A DNA stretch of 64,000 nucleotides. Origin: Acetobacter oeni. Lineage in GTDB: Bacteria > Pseudomonadota > Alphaproteobacteria > Acetobacterales > Acetobacteraceae. Shown here one piece after another: positions 45,321 to 53,477 of this stretch. The notes beneath the pieces were generated by a model that saw nothing but the letters and a program-made list of their open reading frames with translations, had not been told where the DNA came from and searched no databases. The stretch is from NCBI RefSeq assembly GCF_011516825.1, contig NZ_WOTA01000003.1, positions 1 to 64,000 on the forward strand, in the 5' to 3' direction. The first letter of the stretch is position 1, and every line of letters begins with the position of its first letter. Made by a program: the position numbers and the translations under genes.

Positions 45321-47891
45321 TTATGAGTGAGCAAAGAGAGTGGAGAGCGCGGCAAACGGGCTGTCAGAGACGGGCGGTCTGATATAGCCGGTCGCTTTCC
45401 TGTTGTGTCGTTTTCCAGCTTTAACACGAGAGAGAATCCAGAACGGAGAGGGTCCGCAGACATTATCGGGCAGAGGTGTCGGCACTGTGATGCGAAGGCC
45501 CAGAGCCTTCAGCACAGCGGGGATATCCGGGGTTCTGACGCCGAGCCAGGGGGCGAAATCCACGCGAAGTGCCGTGTCAGTATGACGAGCCACAGTGCTC
45601 AGTTGATGATGCAGCCGGTCAGCCATATCGATCCGCAGACGGACAGGCCCACAGGGCATCCAGCCGAGCCGGGAAAGCAGAGGGCTGGAAAATGGCTCGA
45701 TCGGAGCGGTGACTGCGCCGGGGACAGGAAGTTCCGGTATCGGGGCATCCTGTGCCACAGCCAGCAGCAACGCACGCATTCTCGCGGGGCGTGGCTTCAG
45801 TAAGGCTGGCAGATAGAGTTGCCCGAAGGCGGACCGCACCCCCAGACGTCTGAGAAATCTGTCCGGTGTCGCGACTCCTTGCGGGGCCAGGCCGGCATTC
45901 TCCATGAGCTGGTGGAGGATACCGCGCGCATTGGGATCTGAGGCGGCAGCAGCTTCGGCGTGGAACAACGGCGCGAGATCGTGCCGGACGAGAGCACGAA
46001 ATGCTGAAGTCAGGCGGGCTTTGACACAGTCCCGCTGTTTTGTATCGAGCAGATCATCATCACGGGTCTCTATCGTTGGATACAGGATGTCGCGACCACG
46101 GCGAAGTCGGGCGATCACCGCATCTTCCCAGCTTATTTCCGCCGTGGCGAGATCGAAGAAGAAAGCTGTATCCGGCGCGTTACAGCAGGCGGTGACGCGA
46201 AACGGAATTTCCGTGCGCATTGCGCGGCGCGCGGCGCGTGCGAGCGTGGCCCGATCTGATTGAGGGAGAGTTGTGTCCATGTGGAGGGCGAATCCCTGCA
46301 TCCGACCGACAACATGCCCTTCGACGATAACATCTCCATTATGCCGGACAGCGGAGAGGAGAGGGGCGCTGTCCTCGTTTTCAAGCAGGCGAATAAGATG
46401 GGCCGAACGGCGATCGACGAAGCGGGCTGTCAGCCGTTCATGCAATGCGTCCGAAACCTTGTCTTCAACGATTCGGGTCCGTTCCTGCCAGAGTGGAGCA
46501 TTGACGACCCAGTTGTCGCGGTTCGCGATGTAAGACCAGATCCGGATTCCCGCGAGGCGCTGCATGAGCGTATCGACGTCGCCGTCGATTCTGTCGAAAT
46601 GCCGGAGTTGCTCATCCAGCCATTCGGATGGCAGGCGGCGTTTTTCAGCCAGGAGCGTAAAGATGCGGGCACAGAGCTGTGCATGGCTGCGTTCGCCGAT
46701 TTTACGGAAGTCAGGAATCTGGCAGACCTCCCAGAGCTGACGGGTCCGGGCGCGACCGATGGCGAGCGTTCTGATCCCCGGCTCTTCGGCCAGGGCGGCG
46801 AGGGTCAGGGCATCGCTCGCGGGGGCGGTAGCCTGCAGGCCGAGCATTGATGGCGGGGCACAAAGGCTGGCGAGGAGATCGCGGGGGGACGTAAAATCCA
46901 GCGCATCGTTACGCCAGATCAGACGATCCAGCGGCTCGAACTGATGGGTTTCAACAGCTTCGATGATCGCTTCGGGGATTGGTGGACATCGGCCGGTAGT
47001 GCCGAAGGTGCCGTCTCGCGTGCCCCGGCCGGCTCGTCCCGCGATCTGAGCGATTTCAGCGGCGGTAAGTTGCCGCCGCCTTATGCCGTCAAACTTCGAC
47101 AGGCCGGCGAAGGCGACATGAGCTATGTCCATATTCAGGCCCATGCCAATCGCATCGGTGGCGACCAGATAATCGACCTCACGATTCTGATAGAGCTCCA
47201 CCTGTGCATTGCGCGTGCGTGGTGACATCTGACCCATGACCACGGCGCAGCCGCCGCGACGGGTGCGAATCAGTTCAGCGATTGCATAGAGTTCGGCAGC
47301 GGAAAATGCGACGATTGCCGAGCGGGCGGGGAGTTTTTCCAGCCGGCTTGCGCCGGCCGCGATCAGGGCGGAGAGGCGCGGGCGCGTGTCAATCGTGATT
47401 CGGGGAAAGAGCCGACGCAGGAGTGGTGCGATGGTTTCAGAGCCAAGAAACAGCGTTTCCTCGCGGCCGCGGGCATGGAGCAGGCGGGAGGTGAAAACGT
47501 GGCCCCGTTCCAGGTCAGCGCAGAGCTGGATTTCGTCGACCGCGAGAAAAGCCACGTCCCGATCGACGGGCATGGCCTCAACTGTGCATGAAAACCATTT
47601 TGCATCCGGCGGAACGATTTTTTCCTCGCCGGTTATCAGGCCAACACGGCTGGCACCTTTCTGCGCCACCATGCGTTCGTAATTTTCCCGGGCAAGAAGA
47701 CGCAGCGGAAAGCCAATGATTCCCGACGGATGGGCCAGCATCCGCTCAAGAGCGTAATATGTTTTTCCGGTATTCGTCGGCCCCAGAACGGCGTGGAGAT
47801 GGTCATCCGTATCCCGTCGGACCGGGGCGTGTGCATTTCCGGTCGCCGCACTGCGGTGGAACGGATTCAGGCGGGTATGAGACCCTGTCAT
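45321..47891 (-). CDS. SUV3-like superfamily 2 helicase
   Basis: 856 residues. The helicase core has Walker A GPTNTGKT (residues 37-44), a DEIQ box (AVDEIQLC, about 116), and the RecA2 motifs VATDAIGMGLNMDI and QIAGRAGRGTRDG near residues 243-292. It matches the mitochondrial SUV3-like RNA helicase family found in Alphaproteobacteria. The C-terminal 500 residues are helical and poorly conserved. Its cellular role in bacteria is not well established; RNA processing or turnover is likely. The C-terminal tail is basic (KAGKRHNRKATGY). Confidence 0.88.
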   Translation of the reverse strand: MTGSHTRLNPFHRSAATGNAHAPVRRDTDDHLHAVLGPTNTGKTYYALERMLAHPSGIIGFPLRLLARENYERMVAQKGASRVGLITGEEKIVPPDAKWFSCTVEAMPVDRDVAFLAVDEIQLCADLERGHVFTSRLLHARGREETLFLGSETIAPLLRRLFPRITIDTRPRLSALIAAGASRLEKLPARSAIVAFSAAELYAIAELIRTRRGGCAVVMGQMSPRTRNAQVELYQNREVDYLVATDAIGMGLNMDIAHVAFAGLSKFDGIRRRQLTAAEIAQIAGRAGRGTRDGTFGTTGRCPPIPEAIIEAVETHQFEPLDRLIWRNDALDFTSPRDLLASLCAPPSMLGLQATAPASDALTLAALAEEPGIRTLAIGRARTRQLWEVCQIPDFRKIGERSHAQLCARIFTLLAEKRRLPSEWLDEQLRHFDRIDGDVDTLMQRLAGIRIWSYIANRDNWVVNAPLWQERTRIVEDKVSDALHERLTARFVDRRSAHLIRLLENEDSAPLLSAVRHNGDVIVEGHVVGRMQGFALHMDTTLPQSDRATLARAARRAMRTEIPFRVTACCNAPDTAFFFDLATAEISWEDAVIARLRRGRDILYPTIETRDDDLLDTKQRDCVKARLTSAFRALVRHDLAPLFHAEAAAASDPNARGILHQLMENAGLAPQGVATPDRFLRRLGVRSAFGQLYLPALLKPRPARMRALLLAVAQDAPIPELPVPGAVTAPIEPFSSPLLSRLGWMPCGPVRLRIDMADRLHHQLSTVARHTDTALRVDFAPWLGVRTPDIPAVLKALGLRITVPTPLPDNVCGPSPFWILSRVKAGKRHNRKATGYIRPPVSDSPFAALSTLFAHS

Positions 47892-48019
47892 GAAGGCATC
47901 GTCAGCCGGGCAGGCGATAAATGCAAGGCGGACTTTAATGATTCGGGCAACTCAGTTGCTCCGGGCGTTGTCTCTCGCACCGTTCCGGCGCAGCTTTATG
48001 TCTGACAGATACGATCCGG

Positions 48020-49447
48020 ATGACAGAAGGGGAAAGAGCCGTGAAGGGCCTGAAATGCATCGTGACGGGACGGCAGAAAAACGCCGTCAATGTGGTTTAC
48101 GGAGTACGGAGCTGCGAACAGGCGCTTCTGACATCTCAGGTCGGTAAGGTGGGGGCTCAATTTGCGGTGCAGACCGGCTTCCGGGCGAAGCCGGGCGAAG
48201 TAGTGCTTGTGCCATCGTCTGATGGTGGCGTTTCGGCACTGCTCGGGCTTCCGGAAGTAAAGAAGACCGATGTGTTTATCTTCGGCGGTCTCCCCGACGC
48301 GCTTCCCGAGGGTGTATGGCGATTTGAATTGCCATCTGATGTTGACAGGAGCACGGCCATGCTGGGGTTCGCTCTGGGGGCTTATCGTTTCACGCTTGGT
48401 CAGGCCGGGAAGGTTCTGCCGGCACTATATGTGGCGGAGCCCGTTCCTCTGGCTGTGGAGACAGCCCGGTCGATATGGCTGGGTCGCGATCTGATTAATC
48501 TGCCGGCGAATCTGCTTGGGCCGTCGGAACTGGCCGGAGAGGCCGTGGCCGTGCTGGAGTCATCTGGTGCAAAGGTAAAGGTTATTAAAGGAGCCGCTTT
48601 GGAAAAGGCCTATCCGCTGCTGGCTCATGTCGGTAACGGGTCGGATCGGAAGCCACGTGTGGTGCTGGCGACCTGGGCCGGATCGAAAGCGGCGAAGGAC
48701 GCGCCGTTGCTGTCTCTGGTGGGGAAGGGAGTCTGCTTCGATTCAGGCGGATACGATCTCAAGCCTGCGTCGGGCATGTTGCGGATGAAAAAAGATATGG
48801 GCGGGGCGGCAACGGTTCTGGCGCTGGCCCGGCTTATCATGGCATGCGATCTGCCGATCCGCCTGGAGATGCGGCTGGGTTGCGTGGAGAATTCCGTTTC
48901 GGGGGCTGCGATGCGTCCGCTTGATGTGGTTACGGCACGGAACGGGCTGACGGTTGAGATCGGAAACACCGACGCGGAGGGGCGTCTGGTGATGGCTGAT
49001 CTTCTGACTGAAGCCAGCGAGGCGGCTCCGTCGCTGTTGCTGGATGTGGCGACGCTGACCGGGGCGGCGCGTGTGGCGCTGGGGCCGGATATTCCGGCGC
49101 TGATGTGTAATGACGACGAGGTTGCGGAGGCATTGTCAGAGGCGGGCCGCTCCGTTTCGGACCCGTTCTGGCGCCTGCCTTTGTGGGATGGATACCGTGA
49201 CTGGATGCGTAGTTCTGTTGCGGATATTAACAATGTCTCATCTAAGCCATTAGCCGGAGCAATAACGGCCGCTTTATTTCTTGAGCGATTTGTCGGAGCA
49301 GGCGTGCGCTGGGCTCATATTGACAGCTATGCGTGGAACGATCAGTCCCGTCCGGGACGGCCTGAAGGTGGAGAAATCCTTGGATTGCGGGGGATTTTTG
49401 CTTCTCTGCCCCGGCTTCTGGATCTGACGGATTTATTAAATTCGTGA
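48020..49447 (+). CDS. Leucyl aminopeptidase family protein (M17)
   Basis: 475 residues of the M17 zinc aminopeptidase family. The C-terminal catalytic domain is intact: VGKGVCFDSGGYDLKPASG with metal-binding Lys/Asp, MKKDMGGAA, and the signature NTDAEGRLVMADLL near residue 315. The N-terminal macro-like domain is present (residues 1-140). It is cytoplasmic and trims N-terminal residues; some members also bind DNA. It is divergent from the helicase with 128 bases between starts. Confidence 0.9.
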   Translation: MTEGERAVKGLKCIVTGRQKNAVNVVYGVRSCEQALLTSQVGKVGAQFAVQTGFRAKPGEVVLVPSSDGGVSALLGLPEVKKTDVFIFGGLPDALPEGVWRFELPSDVDRSTAMLGFALGAYRFTLGQAGKVLPALYVAEPVPLAVETARSIWLGRDLINLPANLLGPSELAGEAVAVLESSGAKVKVIKGAALEKAYPLLAHVGNGSDRKPRVVLATWAGSKAAKDAPLLSLVGKGVCFDSGGYDLKPASGMLRMKKDMGGAATVLALARLIMACDLPIRLEMRLGCVENSVSGAAMRPLDVVTARNGLTVEIGNTDAEGRLVMADLLTEASEAAPSLLLDVATLTGAARVALGPDIPALMCNDDEVAEALSEAGRSVSDPFWRLPLWDGYRDWMRSSVADINNVSSKPLAGAITAALFLERFVGAGVRWAHIDSYAWNDQSRPGRPEGGEILGLRGIFASLPRLLDLTDLLNS

Positions 49448-49608
49448 GAAGAACGATGTCGGAAAGCAACTATTCATTCGTTACGGGTTTAATTTCGGCA
49501 GAGACGGTTTATATGACATTCCAACGGTTAACGCCGGTTTTTTTGACCGGCAGCACACAGAGCTTTTTTTGTTTCTGTATGCGGAGACAATGAAGGATAT
49601 TTCAAGTC

Positions 49609-50061
49609 ATGGCACAGAGTAAGGCAACGTCAATAAGGACGGCAGCGACGAAAGTGGCGCCGGCAAAAGCTCAGGCAGCGAGCACAGCAGATGAGCTGGT
49701 GTCGGTTCTGCGTGATACCATCGTTTCACTTGTTCGTCGCGACGGACCTGATCTTTCTTCCCGCCAGCTTGCGGTTTTCCTGACCTGCTATCTGCAGGAA
49801 GAGGGACATACCGTTCGCGGACTTGCCGCGGAGCTGAACGTTTCGAAGCCGGCGATCACGCGGGCACTGGACCGGCTTGGCGAACTGGATCTGGCTCGTC
49901 GCAAGGTTGATCCGCTGGATCGTCGTTCGGTGCTCGTGCAGCGCACTTTGAAAGGTGCGGCTTATCTTAAAGAGATTCGTTCGATTATGGGTGAAGCCGG
50001 AGCTGCGAAAAAGGTAGAAAAAGAGGTGCGGCCTGTGCGTGCGGGTCGTCGCGCCGCCTGA
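49609..50061 (+). CDS. MarR-type winged-helix transcriptional regulator
   Basis: 150 residues. An Ala/Lys-rich N-terminal arm (1-28) precedes a MarR-like winged helix: SSRQLAVFLTCYLQEEGHTVRGLAAELNVSKPAITRALDRLGELDLARRKVD in segments, then the wing DPLDRRSVLVQRT. The C-terminus is again basic (VRAGRRAA). It lacks the long C-terminal dimer helix of larger MarR proteins. Ligand and targets unknown; it is not divergent from an obvious target gene. A terminator follows. Confidence 0.82.
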   Translation: MAQSKATSIRTAATKVAPAKAQAASTADELVSVLRDTIVSLVRRDGPDLSSRQLAVFLTCYLQEEGHTVRGLAAELNVSKPAITRALDRLGELDLARRKVDPLDRRSVLVQRTLKGAAYLKEIRSIMGEAGAAKKVEKEVRPVRAGRRAA

Positions 50062-50085
50062 ACTTTAACGCCTTCTGAATTTTAG

Positions 50086-50122
50086 AAAAAAGGCTGCACT
50101 GTTCCGGTGTGGCTTTTTTTTA
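50086..50122 (+). terminator. Terminator after MarR-type gene
   Basis: AAAAAAGGCTGCAC (from 50086) pairs with GTGTGGCTTTTTTT (to about 50120), including G-U pairs, with a 7-base loop and a T-run in the distal arm. It lies about 25 bases past the stop codon. Confidence 0.75.
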
Positions 50123-50226
50123 TTTGTGCCAGTATTAGTCAGGATTTTTCTGTAAGCTGGTCGTCTCTTTGGATTGCACTTCATTCTGAGTGTGTTTGTT
50201 TTTCATGCCACACAAGGGGCTCGCCA

Positions 50227-50655
50227 GTGAACGACATTTCGTCGGATAGGGACAGCATCGGGGCGATCGCGCTTCCTGACACGTTGTGGGACAGGCTGGC
50301 TCGATCTGAGTTCCGGGCAAAATTCCATCTTAACGAAAAAGATCGTCTGTATCTCGAAACACGCGGACTTCCTGTGATTGCGGAACATGCCTCTGATTTT
50401 ATTGCAGCCCGTCTGGCGCCGGCAAAACCGCCGCGGGATGGGCGGCAGACACCATGGCGTGGGCATCCGGTCTTCGTGGCACAACACGCGACAGGAACCT
50501 GCTGTCGGTCCTGTCTGGCGCAATGGCATGGTTTTCCTAAAGGAACGGCCCTTGATGACAGGCAGCAAAGCTACGTAGTGAAAGTGATCTGTCGCTGGCT
50601 GGAGCGTGAAGATGCAGATGTCCCGGTGCAGACTCAGGCAAGCCTGCCGCTTTAG
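50227..50655 (+). CDS. DUF4186 family protein
   Basis: About 142 residues from GTG 50227, nine bases behind AAGGGG; the frame stays open to 50107, inside the preceding terminator. It matches the DUF4186 family: LWDRLARSEFRAKFHLNEKD near the start, EHASDFIAARLAPAKPPRDG, then the conserved core TPWRGHPVFVAQHATGTCCR (about 82-101) and CLAQWHGFPKG. Conserved His and Cys residues in this core could bind metal. No function is known for the family. Confidence 0.85.
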   Translation: MNDISSDRDSIGAIALPDTLWDRLARSEFRAKFHLNEKDRLYLETRGLPVIAEHASDFIAARLAPAKPPRDGRQTPWRGHPVFVAQHATGTCCRSCLAQWHGFPKGTALDDRQQSYVVKVICRWLEREDADVPVQTQASLPL

Positions 50656-51146
50656 CAGGATGCCAGCCGGAGGCGGCTTGAGGGTTATCTGAAGATCTGT
50701 TGTGGCCAGTCTGTTGCGTGTCATGGCGATAATTTTTGGCCGGATCGGTCCACGGCGATATGTGAGACCAGTTATTGGTCCGGAACAGATGTTCAAATGT
50801 TCTGATCAGACATAACGGATAAAAATCCGGTCGTTGCCGGGTTGATGTGTCAGGCAAGCCATGAGGAAACCACAAAAAATATAGGTCAGGTAAGGATTTG
50901 ATTCGGGTTTTATCTTCTACCAGGCAAAAGTTATGCTTTTCTGGTAAAGTAAAGAAACAATAAAAATATCTTCTGCATGCGGGAAATTTATAGTATTATT
51001 TTTGTTATTTTATAACGTAATTTTTTATTTGCGGTATAGTGCAAACGAAGCTCTCCGTAACATTAAATTACAGCATGGCTTCTATGTTCGTACCCTTGAT
51101 TGTCTCTGATGGTAATCAGTGTCTAATGTAACAACAGTATGATTTT
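50656..51146. other. 491-base AT-rich region before small exported protein
   Basis: The left part (50656-50880) looks like ordinary intergenic DNA. From about 50,880 to 51,060 the sequence becomes strongly AT-rich, including long A/T runs near 50,990-51,030, unlike its neighbours. I see no gene. It probably contains the promoter of the small exported protein at 51147 and may be a site for a nucleoid-associated protein. Confidence 0.45.
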
Positions 51147-51458
51147 ATGGAGTTTCAGCTTGTGAAAAAATTTCTTCTTCTGATTGCGGCATTGTCAGTT
51201 TCTGCTCCTGTGATCGCTCACGCCGAGCATCATCATCGTCGTGGCGAAAACAGCAGTGATCGTGGTGGCAACAGCCAGAACAGCAATGATCGCAGTAGTG
51301 AAAACCGGAACGGCGGTGACAACCAGCGCGGCGGTGAAGGTCGGAACGGCGGCGGTGAGCGCGGCGGTGACAATCAGAATGGCGGCAGCGATCATCGCTC
51401 GCATGGGGATCATAACAACGAAAATAACCAGAACAATAACCAGAACTCAGGCAACTGA
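51147..51458 (+). CDS. Small exported Asn/Gly-rich protein
   Basis: 103 residues from ATG 51147 (GTG 51162 is an alternative, giving VKKFLLL). A clear signal peptide (FLLLIAALSVSAPVIAHA) is followed by a low-complexity mature chain of Asn, Gly, Asp, Arg, Ser and His with degenerate repeats such as RGGxxQN, NGGDN and RGGDN. No cysteine or known domain. It is probably disordered in the periplasm or outside the cell; metal binding by the HHHRR and DHRSHGDH patches is conceivable. A strong terminator follows directly, supporting a real transcribed gene. Confidence 0.65.
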   Translation: MEFQLVKKFLLLIAALSVSAPVIAHAEHHHRRGENSSDRGGNSQNSNDRSSENRNGGDNQRGGEGRNGGGERGGDNQNGGSDHRSHGDHNNENNQNNNQNSGN

Positions 51459-51481
51459 TACGCCTCACGGTTCTGATTGCG

Positions 51482-51526
51482 AAAGCCCGGCCGGACAATC
51501 TGTCCGGCCGGGCTTTGTTGTTTTTG
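51482..51526 (+). terminator. Terminator after small exported protein, perfect 16-bp stem
   Basis: AAAGCCCGGCCGGACA (51482-51497) and TGTCCGGCCGGGCTTT (51501-51516) are exact complements with a 3-base loop, followed by GTTGTTTTT. It is the most stable hairpin I noticed in the window. Confidence 0.9.
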
Positions 51527-51724
51527 ACGTCAGAGTGCCTTTCGGAACAGGCGGCTTTTCGACGTCCGGTTCAGGTGGCAGATATGCATCATGCAAAACA
51601 GATCCCCGGCAATGCATGGGAACTGTGATGCAGACCAGGACGTTGATAACGCCAGATGACACTGGCGGATGCGATTTCTCGTCAGTGGTTTTTTCTGCTT
51701 TTGTGGAAGATAAGGAATATGACT

Positions 51725-52168
51725 ATGCGTTTTGCACCGATTGCGGCTGTCGCAGCTCTTTCAATGGCCACGTTTGCGGCGCCTGTTCTCGCAGCTGAAG
51801 CCACCATGGGCACGCCTTCGGGAACGCTGCTGATGACTGCAAAATCTGCTGATATCGGCGTGGGCTACACATGGGGTGATGCGACACTGATGTACAATCA
51901 TAAGAGCTATCATTTCTCAGTCAGTGGCGCACAGATTGCAGCTGTTGGCTTCTCGGAAGTGACCAGCAAGGGTACGGTTTATAATCTGCACAAAGCAGCC
52001 GATTTTGCCGGCACTTTTGCCGCCGCAGACGGCGAGGCGACGCTGGGCAACGGACTTGGCGGCGCAGTTCTTGAGAACAAAAATGGCGTTCGGATCAAAA
52101 TCGAGAGCACGGCAAAAGGCGCCCGTCTTTCCGCTGGCGGACAGGGCCTGACTTTCACACTGAAATAA
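51725..52168 (+). CDS. Exported protein of unknown function
   Basis: About 147 residues from ATG 51725, eight bases behind AAGGA (an in-frame ATG at 51719 is very close to that site). The signal peptide (FAPIAAVAALSMATFAAPVLA) is followed by a beta-rich mature chain of about 125 residues: DIGVGYTWGDATLMYNHKSY, VGFSEVTSKGTVYNLHKAADFAG, then GGAVLENKNGVRIKI. Similar small exported proteins occur widely in proteobacteria, but I cannot name a role. A terminator follows. Confidence 0.7.
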   Translation: MRFAPIAAVAALSMATFAAPVLAAEATMGTPSGTLLMTAKSADIGVGYTWGDATLMYNHKSYHFSVSGAQIAAVGFSEVTSKGTVYNLHKAADFAGTFAAADGEATLGNGLGGAVLENKNGVRIKIESTAKGARLSAGGQGLTFTLK

Positions 52169-52217
52169 GGTTCTGCGCAGAGTTTTCTGCGTCAGAGACA
52201 TTGAGCGATGTATGGAC

Positions 52218-52250
52218 GGGCCGGAACAGATTGTTTCCGGCTCGTTTTTT
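52218..52250 (+). terminator. Terminator after exported protein gene
   Basis: GGGCCGGAACA (from 52218) pairs with TGTTTCCGGCTC (52232-52243) with one bulge, followed by GTTTTTT. It lies about 50 bases past the stop and 30 bases before the end of the convergent transferase gene. Confidence 0.75.
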
Positions 52251-52283
52251 GTCGGGCCGATGATGCTTTCAGGCAGGCAATGC

Positions 52284-53333
52284 TTACCAGCGGCCTACCG
52301 GATGTTGTCTGATCCGCAAGAGCACGAAAATAGTCCAGGCAAGCTGGGGCAGGGCAATCAGCGCAAAGATGATCGTGATGCCGGACGCTGCTGTTATTGT
52401 ATGTCCGACCAGCGCAAAAACACATCCACCCCAGATGACAAATCCCCAGTGTATCAGTGAGACGACCGGCATCGGCACTCCCGAGCGGCAGGCCACCTGG
52501 TAGAGATGACCACGGTGCGCCTGCAGGATTTTTTCTCCGACGATCGCGCGGCGGATTAGTGTAATCGTTACATCGTAGAGCAGGCCGGCAATCAGGCATG
52601 GCACCAGCAGGGCAGAGTCCAGACTGGAAAGCATCTCATGCGATCCGTTGGTCATGAATGAAAGAGCGGCGGTGCCGGTAAGCAGACCGCAGCTCTGACT
52701 GCCGACATCGCCGAGAAATATTCTTGCATGTGGAAAATTATAAGGCAGGAAGGCGAGCAGACCGAAAGCGATCAGCGCGGCGACAAGTCTGGTATCCAGA
52801 CTGTCGGCCGGCCAGCCCGGGAGTGTCAGGCAAAGGAAAGTCAGGCAGAGTGAGCCGGCAACAAGGCCGTTCAGCCCGTCCATGAAGTTGACGGCATTGG
52901 TCACGAACACCAGCCAGATGATGGAAGCAACGACGGCTCCGCACAGGATGAGCGGACTGCTGAAGGCATCGACGGGCAGCATTGTGAGGGTCACGATAAT
53001 GGCTGCGAATAATTGCGTCGTGAGTTTGATCAGAGGCGGCCACTGATAAACATCGTCGAGCCAGGAGACGACGGCCAGAAGGGCGACGGCGATCCAGAGG
53101 CCGCCCGCTTCAATTGTCAGAGGCGGCAGATCGCACGCTGTGCGCAGCGGGATAAAAAACAGAAGGAACGCCCCGATGACGCCGATACCGCCACCCTTTG
53201 GGGTTGGACTGGTATGCGCGCTGCGATGTCCCGGTGTGTCGAGCACGGCAATGGCGATCATGCGGCGGATAAGAAGCGAGGCCGTGCCATACGCGGCGAT
53301 GAGCAGTATCAGGGGAAGACAGTCATGAAACAT
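52284..53333 (-). CDS. Polyprenyl-phosphate sugar-phosphate transferase (MraY/WecA/WbpL family)
   Basis: 349 residues with about ten to eleven membrane helices. It transfers a sugar phosphate from a UDP-sugar to undecaprenyl phosphate, starting a lipid-linked glycan. Family motifs: SAHTSPTPKGGGIG (about 38-51), the catalytic VSWLDDVYQWPP (Asp pair near 117), NAVNFMDGLNG (about 167), RIFLGDVGSQSCG and the HRGHLYQ box of the WecA/WbpL group. It is divergent from the CapD-type dehydratase and DegT aminotransferase, which can modify the sugar it uses. Confidence 0.9.
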   Translation of the reverse strand: MFHDCLPLILLIAAYGTASLLIRRMIAIAVLDTPGHRSAHTSPTPKGGGIGVIGAFLLFFIPLRTACDLPPLTIEAGGLWIAVALLAVVSWLDDVYQWPPLIKLTTQLFAAIIVTLTMLPVDAFSSPLILCGAVVASIIWLVFVTNAVNFMDGLNGLVAGSLCLTFLCLTLPGWPADSLDTRLVAALIAFGLLAFLPYNFPHARIFLGDVGSQSCGLLTGTAALSFMTNGSHEMLSSLDSALLVPCLIAGLLYDVTITLIRRAIVGEKILQAHRGHLYQVACRSGVPMPVVSLIHWGFVIWGGCVFALVGHTITAASGITIIFALIALPQLAWTIFVLLRIRQHPVGRW

Positions 53334-53477
53334 AGCGGGTAAACTGGCCGAAACGGTGGGTGGATGATGTGTCCGGGAACAGACATCCGGAAAAACAGGG
53401 ACGGCTCATCCTGTACGGGATGAAGAAACCTCTCATGACTTCTTCTGGCCGGCGCATAGCTGGGCTATAGGACCAGC

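Noticed and set aside
51195..51498. Cys/His-rich - strand frame opposite the small exported protein
   Set aside because: The + strand gene has a signal peptide, a start site and a following terminator; the - strand one has none of these.
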